Source: Dendronalium phyllosphericum CENA369 (GTDB lineage Bacteria > Cyanobacteriota > Cyanobacteriia > Cyanobacteriales > Nostocaceae). From it: a stretch of DNA of 64,000 nucleotides. The position numbers were made by a program, and so were the translations under genes. Below, in pieces: positions 1-7,324 of this stretch. How positions within the stretch are numbered: the stretch's first letter is position 1; the number at the start of each line of letters is the position of its first letter. The stretch is taken from the NCBI RefSeq assembly GCF_016056275.1, contig NZ_JAECZA010000006.1:1-64000 (forward strand), in the 5' to 3' direction. Under the pieces are notes generated by a model. The model saw only the letters and a list, made by a program, of their open reading frames with translations, did no database searches and was not told where the DNA came from.

Positions 1-159
1 GAGGCTGGGGAAGCTGGGGGAGAAGAACCAGATAATAATGTTACAGACAAAAATTGGATAGTTTATTTCTTGGAGTTCCCATAAAAGAATAATATTCATG
101 CTTTTGTCTTTAACTTATTTCTGAATTAATAAAGTTAAATTTAGTAAGCATTAGCACAT

Positions 160-440
160 TTTGCTGGCGGAAAACACTGTGATGGGTAAGCAAACTGGGG
201 TTTGAGAAAGCAAAACTTCCTTTCGCTTGCGGAAAACACCAAAATGAGAAGGCGATCGCTCATATTGAGAAAGTAAAACTTCCTTTTGCTTGCGGAAAAC
301 ACCAAAATGAGAAAGCGATCGCTCATATTGAGAAAATAAAACTTCCTTTTGCTTACTCATTTCAGTAGATCGCGTACTCATTTCCAAAGATTGTGTAAAC
401 AAACCGCAGTTTGTTTACTAATTTCAGTAGATTGCGTATG
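160..440. repeat. Tandem repeat array, 21/63-bp periodicity
   Basis: About three imperfect copies of a 63-bp unit (GCTTGCGGAAAACACC, then GAGAAAGCGATCGCTCATA, then GAGAAAATAAAACTTCC) are followed by 21-bp units such as TACTCATTTCAGTAGATCGCG. The 63-bp unit is three 21-bp modules, one of which carries a HIP1 octamer. Long minus-strand open frames here only reflect the repeat period. Positions 1-159 hold AT-rich DNA in which I see no gene. The array lies just upstream of the first kinase gene and could include part of its leader. Confidence 0.85.
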
Positions 441-543
441 CATTTGGGCTGTTAGGCGATCGCATTAATTCTGCCAAGTGAGGCTCAAGTTATTAAGGCT
501 CTCTTGTGTGAGAATTAATCTAAGCATTTTGGGAGTTGCAAAG

Positions 544-1572
544 ATGGCTTGGGTCGCTGGCGATCGCTTGCAAGGTGGCAAATACACCGTTGAGAGAGAA
601 TTGGGAAGAGGACGCTTTGGCATTACTTATTTGGTCAAAAATAAGAATGGCGATCGCTTTGTCATTAAAACCTTAAATGACGACTTGCTAAATTCCCTTA
701 ACCAATTGGAACGCGAACGGCTAAAGACAATGTTTTTGCGGGAGGCTTTTAAGCTGCAAAAGTGTAAGCATAAGTATATTGTGGAGGTCGTAGACTCCTT
801 TGAGGAAGCAGACCATTTGTGTTTGGTAATGGAGTATGTGAATGAAGTGAGTTTAGCTGACTTCCGCCCATCAATACTTTCGGAACCAGACGCACTGCGT
901 TACATTCAGCAAATTGGCGAAGCACTGATAGTTGTACATGAAAATGAACTGATTCATCGGGATGTGCATCCAGGAAATATCTTGTTGCGGAAGCGAGAGG
1001 GACAGCTAGAAGCGGTGTTAATCGATTTTGGTTTAGCTTTGGATTTTGACCATATCTTAACCACAAGCCGAACCAAGGAAACTTCTGATGGATTTACGCC
1101 TCCTGAACTTTACGCTAGAGGTACTATAACTCGTGCGTATAGCGATATTTATTCACTAGCAGCTACTCTGTATAAACTTTTGACAGGAAGAACACCTGTT
1201 GATGCAGTAAAGCGCAAAGTGGATGGCGAACATTTAGTGTCTCCCAAAGAATTCAACGATCGAATTAGCCCTCGCGTCAATCAAGCAATTTTAAAAGGTA
1301 TGCAGCTAGATCCTAAACAGCGTCCACAATCAATGCGAGAATGGCTTGATTCTTTGGAGTTGACTGGGGAAACTAGCAAGACAGAGACACCTGTACCTCC
1401 GAAATCGGAATCAAATATTAATTGGGTTGCTGTTACCGCTATTGCAACTTTAATTGCAGCTATTGGAACCTTACTGTCAGGTATGGTTGGTTGGATTCCT
1501 ATTTTCAAACCTTCTCCGTCTTCCAACCCTCCATCACTCTCTCCTAGTCCGTCATCTAGTAAAACTCCGTAG
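544..1572 (+). CDS. Ser/Thr protein kinase with C-terminal membrane anchor
   Basis: Hanks-type kinase of 342 aa. Visible are the glycine loop GRGRFG (residues 21-26), the ATP-binding Lys42, the catalytic loop HRDVHPGN (Asp140, Asn145) and DFG (161-163). The usual Lys after HRD is replaced by His-Pro, a variant shared with the next gene. A hydrophobic segment near residues 288-312 and a Ser/Pro-rich tail suggest a cytoplasmic kinase tethered to the membrane. The ATG at 544 is preferred over the upstream GTG at 478, because the family N-terminus (ARDRLQGGKY-like) begins there. It is followed 61 bp later by a paralogous kinase in the same direction, probably co-transcribed. The substrate is unknown. 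Confidence 0.9.
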   Translation: MAWVAGDRLQGGKYTVERELGRGRFGITYLVKNKNGDRFVIKTLNDDLLNSLNQLERERLKTMFLREAFKLQKCKHKYIVEVVDSFEEADHLCLVMEYVNEVSLADFRPSILSEPDALRYIQQIGEALIVVHENELIHRDVHPGNILLRKREGQLEAVLIDFGLALDFDHILTTSRTKETSDGFTPPELYARGTITRAYSDIYSLAATLYKLLTGRTPVDAVKRKVDGEHLVSPKEFNDRISPRVNQAILKGMQLDPKQRPQSMREWLDSLELTGETSKTETPVPPKSESNINWVAVTAIATLIAAIGTLLSGMVGWIPIFKPSPSSNPPSLSPSPSSSKTP

Positions 1573-1633
1573 ATTTAGGTACACTCTCATCAGGATGCTG
1601 GATTAAGGTATTTTTCTTTACTTAGAGGTATTC

Positions 1634-2974
1634 ATGCCCTGGATAGCAAGACAACAATTGCAAGGTGGCAAATATGTAATTGAGCAAGTCCTGGGACAAG
1701 GGGGATTTGGGATTACCTATAAGGCTTTGCATGTTGAACTAAACCAGACAGTTGTAATTAAGACACCTAATGAATACCTCAGCCACGATCCGGAATATGA
1801 AAAGTACATAGAGAGATTTATCCAAGAAGGGCGGATACTCGCACGCTTATCACAAGACCCCCATCCTCACATTGTGGGAGTGATTGATTTGTTTCAAGAA
1901 GGTGCTACCTACTGTTTAGTGATGGACTTTGTTGAGGGAGAAAATTTGTTTGAGGCGGTAAGGCGTAGAGGGGCTTTACCAGAAGCGGAGATTGTACAAT
2001 GTATCCGCCAGATTGGGGAAGCTTTGAGCGTAGTGCATCAAGCAGGGCTAGTACACCGAGATGCCCACCCTGGAAACATTATGGTGCGAAGTAATGGTAA
2101 AGCGGTTTTAATTGACTTTGGAATCGCCAAAGAAATTTTGCCTAAAACCTTAAGTTCAAAGGGAATTGCAGGTAATGATGGTTTTGCACCCTATGAGCAG
2201 ATGAGTAGAGGTAGTCGGGAGCCAACTGTCGATGTCTACTGTCTTGCTGCCACACTCTATTATGCAGTGACAGGTCAACGCCCCACAACCTCTCTGGCTC
2301 GCAAACTCGATGATACTTCTCTGAAATCACCTAAACTAATTAATCCAAGCGTCAGCGCTCAATTAAATCAAGCAATTCTTACGGGCATGGCGCTGGAGGC
2401 AAACGACCGTCCGCAGTCAATGCAGGCATGGTTAGCAATGTTAGAAGCTCCAAAAGCAACGTCTCCACCACCTGTTAAGCCAGTTTATAGAAAAGAAGTT
2501 GTTCGTTCGGAAACTAAGCCAAACCCAGAAGCAGTTCTAGGTGAACCAGCTACTAAATCACCTAGAATTATTCCCTGGGGCTGGTTGGTTGGTGTATTGT
2601 TGAGTTACACATTTCTAGGCTATTTATTAGTAGCGCTTAACGCTTTGCACATAGTTTGGGCTGTGGTTGGGGCTTGGGCTTGGGTTCGTCGGGCTGTGGC
2701 TGGGGCTGGGGCTTGGGTTGTGGTTGGGGCTGTGGCTGTGGCTGGGGCTGTGGCTTGGGCTTGGGCTGTAGCTGGGGCTGTGGCTTGGGCTGTGGGTGGG
2801 ACTTGGGCTGTGGCTTGGACTGTGGCTGGGGCTTTGGCTGAGGATAAATTACAAAAATCTTTTAGCAAGTTTCATACTTTTCTAATTTTAGCTAGCACTT
2901 CTAGTCTAGGCTTGGGTTTGGGATGGTTAGGACATAGAATTTTTATACTGGTTCATAACTTACTCAAGCTCTAG
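1634..2974 (+). CDS. Ser/Thr protein kinase with W/A/V-rich repetitive membrane region
   Basis: 446-aa Hanks-type kinase. It shows the glycine loop GQGGFG (21-26), Lys43, the catalytic loop HRDAHPGN and DFG. The N-terminus (ARQQLQGGKY) matches the preceding kinase, so the two are tandem paralogues. After the kinase domain and a linker, one hydrophobic helix leads into about 60 residues made almost only of Trp, Ala, Val and Gly (roughly 345-405), encoded by a GC-rich simple-sequence tract. A further hydrophobic segment lies near the C-terminus (about 420-440). It is probably an integral membrane kinase. The repetitive part may have grown by slippage and may vary between strains. Confidence 0.88.
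   Translation: MPWIARQQLQGGKYVIEQVLGQGGFGITYKALHVELNQTVVIKTPNEYLSHDPEYEKYIERFIQEGRILARLSQDPHPHIVGVIDLFQEGATYCLVMDFVEGENLFEAVRRRGALPEAEIVQCIRQIGEALSVVHQAGLVHRDAHPGNIMVRSNGKAVLIDFGIAKEILPKTLSSKGIAGNDGFAPYEQMSRGSREPTVDVYCLAATLYYAVTGQRPTTSLARKLDDTSLKSPKLINPSVSAQLNQAILTGMALEANDRPQSMQAWLAMLEAPKATSPPPVKPVYRKEVVRSETKPNPEAVLGEPATKSPRIIPWGWLVGVLLSYTFLGYLLVALNALHIVWAVVGAWAWVRRAVAGAGAWVVVGAVAVAGAVAWAWAVAGAVAWAVGGTWAVAWTVAGALAEDKLQKSFSKFHTFLILASTSSLGLGLGWLGHRIFILVHNLLKL
2655..2845 (+). repeat. GC-rich simple-sequence tract inside kinase gene
   Basis: Degenerate 6-bp-based repeats of GGGCTTGGGCTGTGGCT type. In the kinase frame they give Ala-Trp-Ala-Val runs, and two other frames also stay open (Gly/Cys/Trp-rich on plus, Ala/Thr/Gln-rich on minus). 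The base composition is unlike the flanking DNA, which is consistent with expansion by replication slippage. Confidence 0.8.
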
Positions 2975-3135
2975 AAGCTAACTGGCAAAAGATTTTGTAG
3001 CTTTTGTATCGAGTAGAGAAGCGATATCTAAGGACAAGCCGCTGTGCGTCTACGCACGTTTAACTTCACACCAAAATATTAAATTTCCGCTCAATACCAA
3101 GCCCTGGTTTTAAGAGCGTTGTTATCGAAGAAAAG

Positions 3136-3531
3136 CTAGGTAAATAAACTGATATCTACATTAAAATAGTCCGCCAACGCTTCTGCTTGAGTTTTACTGA
3201 TGGTGCCACCATTAATAATTTGCAAAGCAACTTCCAATGAACCAATTACCTCAGCTAATGCTTCGGTTGTAGTATCGCGTGCATCCATCAGATGCACTAA
3301 CATCGAATTGGGCGTACCTTGGGGAATTGGGTAATGGGTTTCTTCAAACTGCTCAATTAATGTCACCAACAGTTGCAACAGCATCTCTTCTTCTGGTGTA
3401 CGATTGGGACGATGTTCTAAGGTTAATGCAAGTGCGATCGCTTGTTCGTTTTCTGCTTCCGTGGTAATTATTTTTGGCTGATACTCGGCTAGCAATTTAC
3501 CATAAGATTCCGGATTAAAAGTACGGGTCAT
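3136..3531 (-). CDS. HigA-like helix-turn-helix antitoxin
   Basis: 131-aa protein resembling HigA-type antitoxins. The C-terminal half carries an HTH-like pattern with helices around VIGSLEVALQIINGGTISK and the closing LADYFNVDISLF, typical of antitoxins that say which residues a downstream operon should bind. ATG 3531 is chosen over the 7-residue upstream extension because the conserved protein begins MTRTFNPESYG. It sits one base after the small broken gene at 3533-3730, so the pair was once a coupled operon. No intact HigB toxin is visible beside it. It could be an orphan regulator. Confidence 0.7.
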   Translation of the reverse strand: MTRTFNPESYGKLLAEYQPKIITTEAENEQAIALALTLEHRPNRTPEEEMLLQLLVTLIEQFEETHYPIPQGTPNSMLVHLMDARDTTTEALAEVIGSLEVALQIINGGTISKTQAEALADYFNVDISLFT

Positions 3532-3532
3532 T

Positions 3533-3730
3533 TTAAAAAACAGATGGCGCAATTGTTAAGAGTGTCTTCTTTAACTCTTGTGAAAACGATTCCAAAAACA
3601 TCATGTCATTAGTGATATCTGAGGCTTTATCTTCATTCAAGTTTTCTGTTTATAATTGCTTTTGATAAGCTTCAATCCGGTATTCTAACGCCTCAACAAT
3701 AAATCGAATTGCTTTAGGGGAAAAATTCAC
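3533..3730 (-). pseudogene. Small gene upstream of higA-like ORF, interrupted by in-frame TAA
   Basis: Reading from a GTG at 3730 gives a 26-residue start (NFSPKAIRFIVEALEYRIEA...), then a TAA stop, then 38 further codons open in the same frame to a second TAA at 3533-3535, one base before the antitoxin ATG. The second half (NDMMFLESFSQELKK) has the helical, acidic and amphipathic look of the first, so the whole was probably one protein of about 65 aa. I recall similar small cyanobacterial proteins preceding HigA-like genes, but I could not check this. A nonsense mutation is the simplest reading. Confidence 0.6.
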
Positions 3731-3749
3731 GTTCAATAATTCCCTTAAC

Positions 3750-4517
3750 CTATGCTTCTGGTTCAACGCCGAGCGATCGCAATTGTGCAATTAGACGTTC
3801 ATTTCTTTGACGCTCTTGTTCAGCTCGTTGGCGTTCTTGTTCAGCCCGTTGACTTTCCTGTTCTGCTCTTTCCTCACCAGTCAGCAACAAATTACCTTGC
3901 AAATCCCACCAGCGCAGCCAAGGTAATTCCATATTCTGATATTCTCCTTGCCATATACCTAACTCAACACCCAAAGAATGTATAGGATAATGTCCGCGCT
4001 CATTTACTATTAATAACTGATATTGTCCGCCAACTAATTCATAAACTTCCACGCTGGCTTTATTCACTTCATAAATGCCGTAAAAAGCTGGATGAATCAC
4101 CTGCTCGTAAATCCAAAATTTACCCTTCCAAGGAGTTTTGTCTCGTTCCTCACTACCATCGCCAGAAACAAATTCTAAGGCAACCAAGGGGGCGATAAAC
4201 TCTCGCCACAGTACATAAGACCTTCGCGTTTGCCCATCGAGCAAAGGTGGTACATTAGGAACATAAAACCAATCCGGTGCTTCTGCGCCTTTTTCTGGTG
4301 GGTCAGTCATACGCCAGTAGATACCGCTATCTTGACCAATGCAGTATTGCCCATCAGGGTGACGTTTTTGCAATATCGGTTTAATTGAGTCTGTTAGTAA
4401 AATGCTTTGCGGATGTTCCTGAAAGTTTTTCACGAATGTACCGTCTGATTCCGGTAGCTGCGTATGGTCTGGAAATGGGGTAAGTTCTTCAGTGGATGGA
4501 TTGGTTGCAGAGGTCAT
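3750..4517 (-). CDS. Uma2 family (DUF820) putative endonuclease with C-terminal coiled coil
   Basis: 255-aa member of the Uma2/DUF820 family, which has a PD-(D/E)xK nuclease-like fold and is greatly expanded in cyanobacteria. The PDWFYVPNV stretch and the later VALEFVSGDGSEE stretch hold the acidic positions typical of the fold. The last 45 residues are a charged coiled coil built from repeated RAEQERQ units. It stands alone between the broken HigA-like operon and metF. The biochemical role of this family is unsettled. Confidence 0.85.
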   Translation of the reverse strand: MTSATNPSTEELTPFPDHTQLPESDGTFVKNFQEHPQSILLTDSIKPILQKRHPDGQYCIGQDSGIYWRMTDPPEKGAEAPDWFYVPNVPPLLDGQTRRSYVLWREFIAPLVALEFVSGDGSEERDKTPWKGKFWIYEQVIHPAFYGIYEVNKASVEVYELVGGQYQLLIVNERGHYPIHSLGVELGIWQGEYQNMELPWLRWWDLQGNLLLTGEERAEQESQRAEQERQRAEQERQRNERLIAQLRSLGVEPEA

Positions 4518-4652
4518 AAAACTACCTTTGCAGAGGATAAGGGTTGTTTTTTAGTTTAGCAATGAAAAGAGAAAGAGGGGCGATGTCTGACGACAAGCCA
4601 CTGCGTGTCTACGCACCTCTTTCAACACACGAATAAATGCGATCGCCTCGCT

Positions 4653-5585
4653 TTATTTAATTGCCACCAATTGATTAACTGGCGCAACTCCAGCTAAATT
4701 TAAAATTGGTGCAATCAAATCTTCGCGCTTCACCGCCATCATGTGAACGCCCTGACATAATTGCCGTGCGATCTTTACTTGCTCTGCTGCAATTTTCATA
4801 CCTTCTTCAAGCGGGTCTTTTGCTTGTGCCAATCTATCAATAATATGCTGTGGTATATTTACACCAGGGACGCACCGATTAATAAATTGGGCATTTTTTG
4901 CTGATTTCAACAGAAAAATTCCTGCCAAAATTGGTTTTTTATAACCAGCAGCTATTTTGTCCATGAACTTTTCTAGTCTTTCAAAATCGGTAATTAATTG
5001 ACTTTGAAAAAATTGCGCGCCGGCTTCGATTTTGCGTTCAAATCGACTTTGCAAACCCGACCAACTCGCGCATTGCGGATCTACTGCTGCACCAACAAAT
5101 AAATCTAATGCACCATCAGTTAAAGGTTTTTCGTTGCAATCAAAACCCTGATTCATTTTCCGAATCAGTTGCAGCAGTCGTACAGCTTCTAAATCAAAGA
5201 CGGCTTTGGCATCTGAGTGATCGCCTGCTTTAACTGGGTCGCCAGTCAAAGCTAAAATATTGCGAATACCCAAAGCATGAGCGCCCATCAAGTCAGCTTG
5301 TAAACCAATGCGATTGCGATCGCGGCAAGCAATTTGACAAACTGGCTCAATACCGTTTTGCAATAAAATAGCAGATGCTACCAAAGAAGACATCCGTAAC
5401 ACAGCTCGGCTACCATCGGTAATATTGACGGCATGAACCCTCCCCTTAAGGGTCGCCGCCATTTGGAGCATGTGTTGTGGATTACCGCCTTTTGGTGGTG
5501 CAACCTCGGCGGTAACTAAAAATTCACCCGCTTGCGCGGCTCTGGGAAAGGAATTCAAAATAGTGTGGCTATGGTTATTATCCAT
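4653..5585 (-). CDS. metF: Methylenetetrahydrofolate reductase
   Basis: 310-aa flavoprotein of the MetF/MTHFR family, a cytosolic TIM barrel that reduces 5,10-methylene-THF to 5-methyl-THF for methionine synthesis. Supporting stretches include EVAPPKGG near the N-terminus, NITDG, ILALTGDP (the conserved folate/FAD loop), GAAVDP and the GAQFFQSQ motif. The length is normal for bacterial forms. It starts at ATG 5585 and is transcribed opposite to the cob operon. A repeat-rich spacer with TCCCC/GGGGA runs separates it from trpS. Confidence 0.92.
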   Translation of the reverse strand: MDNNHSHTILNSFPRAAQAGEFLVTAEVAPPKGGNPQHMLQMAATLKGRVHAVNITDGSRAVLRMSSLVASAILLQNGIEPVCQIACRDRNRIGLQADLMGAHALGIRNILALTGDPVKAGDHSDAKAVFDLEAVRLLQLIRKMNQGFDCNEKPLTDGALDLFVGAAVDPQCASWSGLQSRFERKIEAGAQFFQSQLITDFERLEKFMDKIAAGYKKPILAGIFLLKSAKNAQFINRCVPGVNIPQHIIDRLAQAKDPLEEGMKIAAEQVKIARQLCQGVHMMAVKREDLIAPILNLAGVAPVNQLVAIK

Positions 5586-5764
5586 AACATTAATATGTTG
5601 CTTCTCTTACAGGGTATAACGAACCACACCTGAAAGAGAAACTAGGGGATTGGGGACTGGGGAAGTAGGAAACTGTTTTCTTCCCCATCTCCCTCATCCC
5701 TCTTTCTTTGCATCCCCGCGTCCCCGCGTCCTCTTTTCCCCTTAAGCTTGTGAAAAATGTGGGT

Positions 5765-6775
5765 TTACAGAGGTGTAGAGTAGCCTAAAGCTGCTTTCAC
5801 TTGTGCTAGGGTTTGATTGGCGATCGCTTCTGCTTTTTCCCTGCCATCACGCAATACAGACTCTAAATAGCTTTTATCTTCTGTGATTGCCTGATATTTT
5901 TCTTGGATTGGTTTTAAAGCTGCGATCGTCGTTTCTGTGAATAATGGCTTGAATTGTCCCCAACCCATATCCTGACACTCCGCCGCTACCTCTTCTTTGG
6001 TCTTTCCAGACAGCAGGGTATACAGTGTTAATAAGTTGTTACACTCTGGGCGCTCTGGATCGTCGAAAGTTAAACCTCGAATTGGGTCGGTTTTACAGCG
6101 TTTTATCTTGTATTGAATTTGATCTGGTGGATCGAGCAAATTAATTCGGCTTAAGTCGGAAGGATCGGACTTGGACATTTTGCGCTTACCATCCGCCAAA
6201 CTCATCACCCTTGCTCCTTCCTTACGAATCAAAGGATCTGGTAATTTCAGCACTGGTCGATCTGGTTGAGCAAATAAATGATTAAACCGCGCAGCAATAT
6301 CCCGTGTCAATTCCAAGTGTTGTTTTTGGTCTTCACCGACTGGTACTTTATCTGCTTGGTAAAGCAAAATATCAGATGCCATCAGTACAGGGTAATCTAA
6401 CAAACCAGCACTCACATTTTCTCCCTGTTTGACAGCCTTTTCTTTAAACTGGATCATGTCTTGCAACCAGTTTAAAGGTGTGATGCAGTTGAGCAACCAA
6501 GTGAGTTCGCTGTGGGCAGATACGTGCGATTGCACAAAAATAGTAGAGTAATTTAAATCCAGACCACAAGCTAAATAGAGCGCAACGAGGGTGTAGGTAT
6601 CAGATGCCAACTGTTTTGGCTCGTGTGGTACTGTAATTGCATGTAAATCAGCTACGAAAAGGTAATTTTCATATTCACTCTGACCTTCTACCCAGTTGCG
6701 AATCGCTCCCAAATAGTTACCTAGATGATAATTGCCCGTTGGTTGAACTCCAGAAAGAACGCGCTGCTTGCCCAT
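5765..6775 (-). CDS. trpS: Tryptophan--tRNA ligase
   Basis: 336-aa class I aminoacyl-tRNA synthetase that charges tRNA-Trp in the cytosol. The HIGH-type signature appears as HLGN just after GVQPTGN, and the second signature is KMSKSD. The domain order and length match bacterial TrpRS. ATG 6775 is chosen over an in-frame TTG nine bases upstream, because GKQRVLSG is the usual start. It is the only copy in the window and is likely essential. Confidence 0.96.
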   Translation of the reverse strand: MGKQRVLSGVQPTGNYHLGNYLGAIRNWVEGQSEYENYLFVADLHAITVPHEPKQLASDTYTLVALYLACGLDLNYSTIFVQSHVSAHSELTWLLNCITPLNWLQDMIQFKEKAVKQGENVSAGLLDYPVLMASDILLYQADKVPVGEDQKQHLELTRDIAARFNHLFAQPDRPVLKLPDPLIRKEGARVMSLADGKRKMSKSDPSDLSRINLLDPPDQIQYKIKRCKTDPIRGLTFDDPERPECNNLLTLYTLLSGKTKEEVAAECQDMGWGQFKPLFTETTIAALKPIQEKYQAITEDKSYLESVLRDGREKAEAIANQTLAQVKAALGYSTPL

Positions 6776-6879
6776 AAATTTCAACTTAGTTATCTCAAAT
6801 CCGCACTATGTAAAGTGGCGGTTACAAAACTCATTTAATTTTGACATCTTCCTGGTCAAGTTGCTGTTTGTCAGTTGTC

Positions 6880-6907
6880 GTAGAGACGCGATTAATCGCG
6901 TCTGTAC
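6880..6907. repeat. Palindromic intergenic repeat (GACGCGATTAATCGCGTC core)
   Basis: A near-perfect palindrome with core GACGCGATTAATCGCGTC flanked by GTAGA and TGTAC. Related copies lie at 18171-18196, 56510-56554 and 57680-57724. Such palindromes can form stable RNA hairpins and are probably a dispersed non-coding repeat family. Confidence 0.85.
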
Positions 6908-6968
6908 AAGAGTCAGTTGTCAGAAGGAGGAGAACAAAAAGACGCGCTAACTCTAACACTCTTCAGCA

Positions 6969-7073
6969 GAGTTCAAAGACTCGTCCGCGAGTATCAAAGA
7001 CTCTTTAAAGGAGTTCAAAGACTGATTCACGAGTATCAAAGGCTCGTTCGCGAATATTAAAGACTCTTTAGAA
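6969..7073. repeat. 21-bp tandem array
   Basis: About five imperfect 21-bp units of the form CAAAGACTCGTCCGCGAGTAT. Read on the plus strand in one frame they give heptads QRLVREY, QRLFKGV, QRLIHEY, QRLVREY and then a stop. The array lies in the leader region of the cobalamin operon, about 75 bp before the riboswitch aptamer. Confidence 0.85.
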
Positions 7074-7147
7074 CAAGGAAAGTTAGAAGTTTCCTAATTC
7101 CCCAGTCCCTAATCCCCAATTCCTAATCTATGCTACATTACTAAAGC

Positions 7148-7262
7148 TTGGAGTCGGGAAACTCCGGTGCAATTCCGGGACTGTGCCGCAGCTGTAAGGA
7201 AAAGGCAAAAGGTAAAAATTTAGATTCACTTTTGACTTACCGAGTCAGAATGCCAACTCCAA
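7148..7262 (+). promoter_or_regulatory. Cobalamin (B12) riboswitch aptamer
   Basis: Contains the conserved core GGGAAACTCCGGTGCAATTC, then GGGACTGTGCCGCAGCTGTA and a B12 box (GAGTCAGAATGCC). The outer P1 helix is TTGGAGT (7148-7154) pairing with ACTCCAA (7256-7262). The element is compact, with a short variable region. It precedes cobG, so adenosylcobalamin should repress the cob genes. Expected mode: translational control, because the downstream platform lies next to the ribosome-binding site. Confidence 0.93.
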
Positions 7263-7264
7263 CC

Positions 7265-7316
7265 GTGTCTTTCAGACACATTCACTATCTACTCTCTGCG
7301 TTGCACAGAGAAGGAG
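7265..7316 (+). promoter_or_regulatory. Riboswitch expression platform and cobG ribosome-binding site
   Basis: Two small hairpins follow the aptamer: GTGTCT-TTC-AGACAC (7265-7279) and CTCTG/CAGAG (7294-7310). The strong Shine-Dalgarno AAGGAG (7311-7316) comes directly after the second one and lies 8 bases before an in-frame TTG at 7325. This placement decides the cobG start and suggests that accessibility of the RBS is the regulated step. Confidence 0.65.
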
Positions 7317-7324
7317 TTTCAAAT

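Noticed and set aside
141-402. Two overlapping minus-strand open frames of 61 and 83 codons
   Set aside because: They lie wholly in the 21/63-bp repeat array, have no RBS and repeat the same peptide; the array explains them.
2620-2868. Minus-strand frame rich in Ala, Thr and Gln, and a plus-strand Gly/Cys/Trp frame
   Set aside because: Both are shadows of the simple-sequence tract in the kinase gene.
7148-7324. Longer cobG start (TTG 7148 or ATG 7250)
   Set aside because: These codons are within the cobalamin riboswitch aptamer and B12 box; a strong RBS points to 7325.
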